Shown piece after piece: positions 61,063 to 64,000 of a DNA stretch of 64,000 bases. The translations under genes and the position numbers were made by a program. Each line of letters starts with the position of its first letter. Position 1 is the stretch's first letter. Source of the DNA: Candidatus Scalindua japonica (GTDB lineage Bacteria > Planctomycetota > Brocadiia > Brocadiales > Scalinduaceae); contig NZ_BAOS01000029.1 of assembly GCF_002443295.1 (NCBI RefSeq), positions 90,701 to 154,700 of the forward strand. Direction: 5' to 3'. The notes below the pieces were generated by a model that saw only the letters and a program-made list of their open reading frames with translations, was not told where the DNA came from and did no database searches.

Positions 61063-61200
61063 AAGAAATTTGAAGAAATAGCACTGGGTTATCTTGAAGA
61101 AAATATTGAGTTTGTACCTACAGCAACCTATGACGAAGATGGTGACTGAGTTGAGTTTTTTGCCAGACCAGACAGTGTTTATGCTGAACGTACCGTTTGA
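61063..61200 (+). pseudogene. Gene fragment with a nonsense TGA
   Basis: The frame reads KKFEEIALGYLEENIEFVP, TATYDEDGD, then TGA (61147-61149) where tryptophan would fit, then VEFFARPDSVYAERTV and a stop at 61198-61200. No family recognised. Between 60873 and 61062 a 32-residue frame (MFVNDKNVVNHWRWEKAGTE, first residues) is visible at 60957 but is not supported otherwise. Confidence 0.45.
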
Positions 61201-61369
61201 TGAGGGGGGGATTGGCGTAAGCCTGTCCCCTACTCTACCCTGATTACAGTTGGTAAGTGTCCATTATTAGAGTTTTCGACTTGCAAATCTGAACCAGTAT
61301 GCTACAAATACAAATTTATGGAAGGTAATCTATACACTATCATTTGCTAGGACTAAGGGGAGAAGACTA

Positions 61370-62230
61370 ATGAAAACTATCGCAATTTATAATAACAAAG
61401 GAGGTGCTGGCAAATCTACGTTAACACTTTTTCTTGCAGACTTTTTTTCCTCTCTTAGCATTGCGGGAAAAAAAGCTCGCGTACTTATTGTAGATGTAGA
61501 TGGTCAGGGGTCTTCTGCAATCTCACTCCTTGGCTTACAAAGGGTTGCAGGTGCAAGGGCAGAAAAACGCAGTCTTTCTCACTTACTTCTTAACGTATAT
61601 AAAGGTCGAGATACTGAATTTTCTGATTATTTATTTGTAAGAGAGGAAGGGGTAACTGGTACTCGGCAAATCCCGCTTGCTAAACTGTCGGTGATGGTGC
61701 CAGAAAGAGAGAGCATAATAAAGTTGGAGGAAGATTTCGGACGGAAGCATTTTAAGCAATTTGAGAAATACTTAACAAAGGCATTTAAAGAAAACTTTGA
61801 TCTTGTGCTTCTTGATCTTCCAGCAAATATTGACAGTAGAAACAAGCTTTCACTGGCTGCATTACACCTGTCTAATCATATTATAATTCCAACAGAGCCA
61901 ACTCGTTTGGCAATAAATGCTTTAAATGATACATTTAATACAATTCAGAATGTACGTGGTATGGAAAATTCGGGAGTACGCCCTGAGATATTGGGGGTTG
62001 TTCTTAACAAAACAGACAGAAGAACACAGCAGTTTAAAGATCACAATAATGAGCTAAAAGATATGGTCGCAACGCACAACACTGTTGTATTTGAGAATTT
62101 CTTGCCAACAGCGCCAACGCTAGCTACAGCAACAGATGATAGTCTTGATTTTGCAACCCTCAAAGAACGCTACAGTACGTATTACGACAACGTAAGAAAG
62201 GTTGCCATAGAACTGATAAAAAAATGTTGA
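61370..62230 (+). CDS. ParA/MinD-family partition ATPase
   Basis: A 286-residue P-loop ATPase. The deviant Walker A is KGGAGKST (10-17), the aspartate motif is VDVDGQGSSA, and DLVLLDLPANID is the Walker B region. AGGGG stands nine bases before the ATG. No parB gene or parS site follows. Such single ParA proteins move plasmids, islands or cell-pole complexes. The 3' half of a tRNA-Pro gene lies 80 bases downstream, which hints at an integrated element. Confidence 0.9.
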   Translation: MKTIAIYNNKGGAGKSTLTLFLADFFSSLSIAGKKARVLIVDVDGQGSSAISLLGLQRVAGARAEKRSLSHLLLNVYKGRDTEFSDYLFVREEGVTGTRQIPLAKLSVMVPERESIIKLEEDFGRKHFKQFEKYLTKAFKENFDLVLLDLPANIDSRNKLSLAALHLSNHIIIPTEPTRLAINALNDTFNTIQNVRGMENSGVRPEILGVVLNKTDRRTQQFKDHNNELKDMVATHNTVVFENFLPTAPTLATATDDSLDFATLKERYSTYYDNVRKVAIELIKKC

Positions 62231-62310
62231 TATAAGGTCACATTCCGATAAAAAATAGCATAAAATGGTCTTGACAAACCAAGCCACCTCAATAACCCAT
62301 TTGTTGGAAA

Positions 62311-62355
62311 TGGTCGGGGCGACTGGATTCGAACCAGCGACCTCTTGAACCCCAT
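62311..62355 (-). other. 3' half of a tRNA-Pro (UGG) gene, possible att site
   Basis: Read on the minus strand: TGG anticodon, GG, then stem, GAGGTCG variable part, T arm CTGGTTCGAATCCAG, acceptor TCGCCCCGA and CCA (62311-62313). The 5' half of the tRNA is not found to the right. A tRNA ending in the anticodon loop is the usual footprint of integrase-mediated insertion. No integrase gene is in the window. The rest of 62231-62853 shows no gene. Confidence 0.65.
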
Positions 62356-62853
62356 TCTGAAAAAGGGTATTTTTAACAAATTTTATAAGTGCCTGATTTA
62401 GTGTCTGTTATGTCGCTATCACTTTGTTGTACAATAAGTTGTGATTTTAAAATAATTCTGGTGAATCCTGTGGGATTCTACTGATTACGATGGAGTTGAC
62501 TACGTTTTGACTACAGCAAGTTTGTCTTTTTTTATGTTGAGATTATGACTGACAATCAAGGAGTCCTATTTTTCTGAACATAAAACATACCCCCATTTCA
62601 AAAATTAATCATTCATACTATAAAACTTGACAGGTGATCATCAGGGATGCCATGCTTTCTTTTTTATCTTGATTTCAACAACATATAGGCTTATGTTTTA
62701 TAGTGCTATTAATAGATGAACATTCAGTTGTTCATGCCTATACGTGATAATCTGATGTTTATAGAAATTATTTTTATAGGAGTGGTATAGAGGAGCTGTA
62801 TAGTAAGTTCTATTCCTGAAACTTTAGAATTGTTATTATTTTGAGGAGAAAAA

Positions 62854-63072
62854 ATGGGAATTACTTTACCTTTAGAAAAAATGACGACAGAGGATAAGAT
62901 TCGAGCCATGGAAACAATATGGGATGATTTGTGCAAAAAGGACGAAAACATAGTTTCTCCTTCGTGGCATAAAGACATCCTTGAGGAGAGGGAGAAGGCA
63001 ATAGAAAGTGGCAAAGAAGAATTTATTGATTGGAGCGAAGCAAAGCGGCAAATAGAAGATAAGATTTCATGA
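62854..63072 (+). CDS. Addiction-module antitoxin (TIGR02574-like)
   Basis: A 72-residue acidic protein. LEKMTTEDKIRAMETIWDDL followed by PSWHKDILEEREKAIESGKEEFIDWSEAK (keys) matches the antitoxin family often found with RelE/ParE toxins. TGAGGAG lies eight bases before the ATG. Its TGA stop overlaps the toxin ATG (63069-63072). Confidence 0.85.
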   Translation: MGITLPLEKMTTEDKIRAMETIWDDLCKKDENIVSPSWHKDILEEREKAIESGKEEFIDWSEAKRQIEDKIS

Positions 63073-63368
63073 AGATAAAAGTATTGCCCTCCGCAAGCCA
63101 GGATTTAGTCGATGGTTACAGGTTTTATGAAAAACAATCTTCTGGATTAGGCAGTTATTTTAAAGATACGCTTTTTTCAGATATTGATTCGTTGTCAATA
63201 TACGGTGGGATACATCCCGTACATTATGGAAAATACTATCGGTTACTTTCAAAGCGATTTCCATTTGCGGTTTATTACACTATTCAGCATGATGTCGTGT
63301 GCGTGTTTGCTGTTCTCGATTGTCGCAGAAAACCTGCCTGGATACGGAATAAATTAAAACGAAAATAG
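63069..63368 (+). CDS. RelE/ParE-family toxin
   Basis: A 99-residue toxin. KVLPSASQDLVDGYRFYEKQ opens the fold, with YRLLSKRFPFAVYYTI, VVCVFAVLDCRRKP (typical VxAVxxxRRxP end of the family) and a basic tail. It would block gyrase or cut mRNA; this group is closer to ParE. The family core is intact, so the pair is probably active. Confidence 0.87.
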   Translation: MKIKVLPSASQDLVDGYRFYEKQSSGLGSYFKDTLFSDIDSLSIYGGIHPVHYGKYYRLLSKRFPFAVYYTIQHDVVCVFAVLDCRRKPAWIRNKLKRK

Positions 63369-63662
63369 AACAATTGAATCTTGCTGATTATACTCTCGTT
63401 ATTGTGTTTGAGAGACGTAACTGGATGTTGCTTCAACTCCTTTTGACTGATATTCAAGAAGCCGTGGTCTTGTATGGTAATGTTGGAGATAACCAGTTTT
63501 AAAACCCCCTTTTTACCGTGTTCAGATTATGAATGGGATATGATATATATCACACAAAGAGCATGACACATGCCTTCCTCCTGTGTTCCAAGCTTTACCT
63601 CTAAAATTAATTCAATTGTCTATCCTTGTAAACCTGATTGTAAAAGCAAAGAAAAAAGTTTT

Positions 63663-63691
63663 TTGACAGGCCGTACCTCTTGAGGTACACT
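63663..63691 (+). promoter_or_regulatory. Promoter with embedded operator palindrome
   Basis: TTGACA (63663-63668), 17 bases, TACACT (63686-63691). Between them GTACCTC (63673-63679), TT, GAGGTAC (63682-63688) forms a perfect seven-base inverted repeat overlapping the -10. This is the layout of an autoregulated toxin-antitoxin promoter, where the complex blocks the polymerase. The stretch 63369-63662 shows nothing else. Confidence 0.65.
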
Positions 63692-63709
63692 GTGTGTTGT
63701 GAGGTGCAA

Positions 63710-64000
63710 ATGAGGGAAGGTCTTAAAAGGGTTATAGTCCGGTTTTTTCGTGCTGATTCAGGCAATGAACCGGTACGGAAATGGCTTAAAAACCTTACGC
63801 CTGAAGACCGTAAAGTCATTGGTGTAGATTTGCAAACCCTGGAATTTGGGTGGCCTGTCGGTATGCCTTTATGCCGTTCATTAAGCACTTGGACGGGATT
63901 GTGGGAAGTACGAAGCAATTTAACTGGCGGCAGAATAGTAAGGGTTTTATTCTGTGTTAGAAAAGAAGAGTTAGTTTTATTGCATGGATTTATCAAAAAA
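63710..64000 (+). CDS. HigB/Gp49-type toxin, cut by the window end
   Basis: 97 residues visible, no stop before the edge. VRFFRADSGNEPVRKWLKNL, the DLQTLEFGWPVGMPLCRSL block (keys) and GLWEVRSNLTGGRIVRVLF, then ELVLLHGFIKK, match the Gp49/HigB group of RelE-like mRNA-cutting toxins. In this group the toxin gene comes first and an XRE-type antitoxin follows, probably just outside. GAGGTG precedes the ATG at three bases; GTG 63704 is an alternative start. Confidence 0.85.
   Translation, partial: MREGLKRVIVRFFRADSGNEPVRKWLKNLTPEDRKVIGVDLQTLEFGWPVGMPLCRSLSTWTGLWEVRSNLTGGRIVRVLFCVRKEELVLLHGFIKK

Noticed and set aside
63607..63996. 129-residue minus-strand frame at the right edge
   Set aside because: Antisense to the HigB-type toxin, which has a promoter, ribosome site and family motifs.

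Overview
The window comes from a low-GC planctomycete of the anammox group, most likely a Candidatus Scalindua. The 16S gene carries the target of the general anammox probe Amx368 (37709-37726) and the target of the Scalindua probe Sca1309 (38662-38682). Both probe identities are from memory. The rRNA genes lie in one 16S - tRNA-Ile - tRNA-Ala - 23S - 5S operon.

Layout. Positions 1-9 kb are a loose mix: an FGE-fold protein, an HtrA-type protease, an enolase-superfamily racemase, a duplicated lipoprotein family with one broken copy, a lysine-aminomutase-like radical SAM enzyme and a COG3375 acyltransferase. Positions 9.2-16.1 kb are a tight minus-strand operon: VapBC, then a full oligopeptide ABC importer whose genes overlap by ATGA. 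Positions 16.7-23 kb hold rsfS, a zinc-ribbon gene, a membrane pyrophosphatase and an ABC-2 exporter. Positions 23.4-27 kb hold a small zinc-ribbon gene and an SOS cassette (lexA with its box, a DUF6504-like gene, dinB). Positions 27.2-36.4 kb are one minus-strand gene train: membrane archaemetzincin, topoisomerase VI B and A, a primase-helicase-PLD protein of the TOTE kind, then MurL and MurD. This train is the best candidate for an undescribed system. Positions 37.1-42.6 kb are the rRNA operon. Positions 42.6-58.9 kb are housekeeping: fur, rpmB, gatCAB, a bacterial histone-fold gene, proB, pabA/trpG, nusA-infB-DUF503-rbfA/hisG, a TPR protein, yebC and ftsH. Positions 59-64 kb are accessory: a frameshifted secreted protein, a response regulator, degenerate hicBA, a ParA-type ATPase, half of a tRNA-Pro gene, a ParE-type toxin-antitoxin pair and a HigB-type toxin cut by the window end.

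Themes. Several genes are of archaeal or eukaryotic flavour in a bacterial background (topoisomerase VI, archaeo-eukaryotic primase, archaemetzincin, histone fold). D-glutamate for the wall is apparently made by the MurD/MurL route. The racemase, the GNAT enzyme and the peptide importer together suggest peptide and D-amino-acid salvage. Many genes carry single-base frameshifts, often in A-runs, so either decay or assembly homopolymer errors are frequent. Where a frameshift interrupts an otherwise well-kept gene (MurL, RbfA/HisG junction), read-level checking is needed before a biological reading.

All assignments are from reading sequence motifs. No database search was run.
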